From positions 1 through 28,834 of the forward strand of contig JABCPU010000719.1 in assembly GCA_016800925.1 (NCBI GenBank): a stretch of 28,834 nt of DNA. The letters are read 5' to 3'. Source of the stretch: Suillus spraguei (Eukaryota; Basidiomycota; Agaricomycetes; Boletales; Suillaceae). Position numbers and translations under genes: made by a program. The notes beneath the pieces are model-generated. The model had not been told where the DNA came from and made no database searches. It was given only the letters and a program-made list of their open reading frames with translations. This document shows, one piece after another, positions 27,190 to 28,834 of the stretch (its first letter is position 1; every line of letters begins with the position of its first letter).

Positions 27190-28834
27190 CTTGGAGAAAC
27201 AAAGACTCGACGTATGTTTCTCCCAATGTATTACTAAGACTTGTACGCGCTGTAGGTGAAAGAAAAGAACTTCGTGTCCCTATCACCCTCCACTCGCGTA
27301 CTCGCTTGAAATCCGTCGACACCACCGCTGTTATCGATTCAGGAGCAGCAGGAACATTCATCTCAGAAGAGTTTGTGAAACTCCATCAAATCACACGACG
27401 AAAACTCAAAGAACCATTTCGAGTTACAACGGCAGATGGAACTCTTATCAAAGGAGGACCAATCACGCATTACTGCCTCCTAGTGGTCAAAATTGACGAT
27501 CGAACCATGTATGGAAAATTCAACATCACCAAACTAGGAAGGAGAGATCAAATCCTCCTTGGAATTCCCATGGTTACGAGCAATGAACCCAATTATAGAT
27601 TGGGCTGCTGAAACACTTGTCCTTTCACGGACAGAGAAATCAGACGAGATCGAAATCGATTGGATGAAGACGAAAGAAGAACGGGTTGCCCGACTTTCAA
27701 TCACCATACCAGATGGCAACATTCCCGTCTTCCGAAACCATTCATCGCTTCTCCTATTATGCTCCAAGACCCAGAACCAGAAGTACGAATGCCACGTACT
27801 AGAACCCACTCCACGTGTACAACTGCCGCGAGCAGTATCACCGATTCCCGCGCAGAGAAGCGCAAGAATGAATCCGAACCCGAGCATCGGGTCGGACAAG
27901 AACCTATTGAGCAACGGCCAATAGAAGAACAGAAAAGGAAAAAGGAAAACCGGAAGAAGAACTCCCAGGACGAACACCAATGTACCGAAATATCCAAGTT
28001 CTTCGTTCCCCCGAAAACTCTTTCAGCTTCAATAGAAGAAATCCCTGATAAAGAACCCGTGCCCTCGTTGATCCCAACCGAGGATGATGACCAATTCGAT
28101 ACCATGAATGACGTCTGGCATGCAGAAGTACGCGAAATTTCCTCTATGAACTAGGAGATGGAGAATTTCTTGTGGAATACGATACCGATGGAGTTAGCAT
28201 GAGGATCATAGAAGAAGTATCCATGGATACACCCTTGACACGTGATGGAACTTCTCAACTCGAACAATCCTCTACTCCACATTCCTCTCCCTCCGAAAAT
28301 AGTAACAAAGCTCAGGAATTCGCTACGGACGAGAAGGAAAAGAAAAAGAAATCCTTCGAAGAATTGGTCCCGGATTATTTGCACGACTTCGCAGACGTCT
28401 TTGCTAAAGACGGATTAAACAAACTACCCCCCGAACGCCCTGGTATCGATCATCGGATCGACACCAAACCCGGTTTTATTCCTCGTACGTCTAAGGTCTA
28501 CCCGCTATCGGAAAAAGAACGCGCTGCTGTCAAAACGTTTATCGATGAAAACGTTGCGAAAGGCTTTATCTCAGAATCGAAGTCACCTCAAGCTAGTGGC
28601 TTCTTCTTTGTGGGAAAGAAGAGTGGAGAACTGCGTCCCTGTCAAGATTATCGCTACATCAATGATTGGACAGTCAAGAACGCATATCCGCTCCCACTCC
28701 CTATTTCCCTTGTCGCACGTCTTCATAACGCACAGTTCTTTACGAAAATGGATATTCGGTCCGGTTATAACAACATTCGCATCCATCCTGATGATAGGTG
28801 GAAAGCTGCTTTTACCACGGAATTGGCCTATTCG
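27186..28834 (+). pseudogene. pol: Pol of the second copy (protease, linker, start of RT), frameshifted
   Basis: The protease motif VIDSGAAGTFI is intact, and the frame is lost near 27569 (GGAATTCCCATGG has an extra base relative to the first copy). More indels follow in the linker. From about 28290 a frame is open again through [25 protein letters not shown] (five A, in frame), [14 protein letters not shown] and [13 protein letters not shown] further one-base loss sits near 28825, just before the window ends. Confidence 0.88.

Larger units (their letters stand above)
25693..28834 (+). mobile_element. Second chromovirus copy, degenerate, cut by the window end
   Basis: 5' LTR, leader, gag and the start of pol, closely similar to 5264-8450 but with many one- and two-base indels in coding parts. 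Everything after the early RT fingers is outside the window, so its 3' LTR and target duplication cannot be checked. Confidence 0.93.

Noticed and set aside
1..28834. CRISPR arrays, rRNA, riboswitches or bacterial operons
   Set aside because: No regular spacer-repeat arrays or bacterial-type signals; introns and element types are fungal.

Overview
The window looks like transposon-rich, gene-poor DNA of a mushroom-forming basidiomycete (Agaricomycetes). The signs are canonical introns of about 47-56 bases, Ty3-type chromoviral and gag-like genes of the agaricomycete kind, a hAT transposase half, a decayed secreted A1 aspartic protease and a tyrosine-recombinase fragment. Hardly any ordinary host gene can be supported; almost everything is a mobile element, its remains, or repeat structure.

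Layout. 1-1850: a decayed gag-like gene on the minus strand, from a retroelement unrelated to the main one. 1850-3820: repeats and the 5' end of a related LTR. 3823-4842: a Ser/Pro/Thr-rich open frame of unknown role. 5264-13385: a full-length Ty3-type chromovirus with 474-bp LTRs, the 5-bp target duplication GATAG, gag, protease-RT-RNase H-integrase-chromodomain pol, and an additional 489-aa zinc-knuckle ORF before the 3' LTR. Its pol carries a one-base insertion, an in-frame TAG and a nested solo LTR with its own 5-bp duplication. 13386-17150: fragments, including a tyrosine-recombinase C-terminus. 15561-17731: two inverted, circularly permuted copies of a 535-bp unit holding the 3' end of an aspartic protease gene. 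17930-19443: a nearly full-length aspartic protease pseudogene. 20279-23226: a hAT transposon with an 8-bp duplication and TAGGG inverted ends; inside, a truncated Ulp1-like cysteine protease region is joined to the C-terminal half of a hAT transposase. 23227-23644: a MITE abutting the hAT. 24005-24540: a foldback element. 25440-25692: a minisatellite. 25693-28834: a second, frameshifted copy of the chromovirus running off the window.

How the parts work together. The chromovirus has the signature of Tf1-type self-priming. Eleven bases in the LTR, about 30 bases below a TATA-like box, are the exact complement of an 11-base site just after the 5' LTR, so its mRNA 5' end could prime reverse transcription instead of a tRNA. 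The gag-pol junction (TTTTTGATG) allows a -1 shift or stop-restart. The extra ORF3 with two tandem zinc knuckles and the chimeric Ulp1-hAT element are the two least conventional things here. All assignments come from reading motifs; no database search was run.
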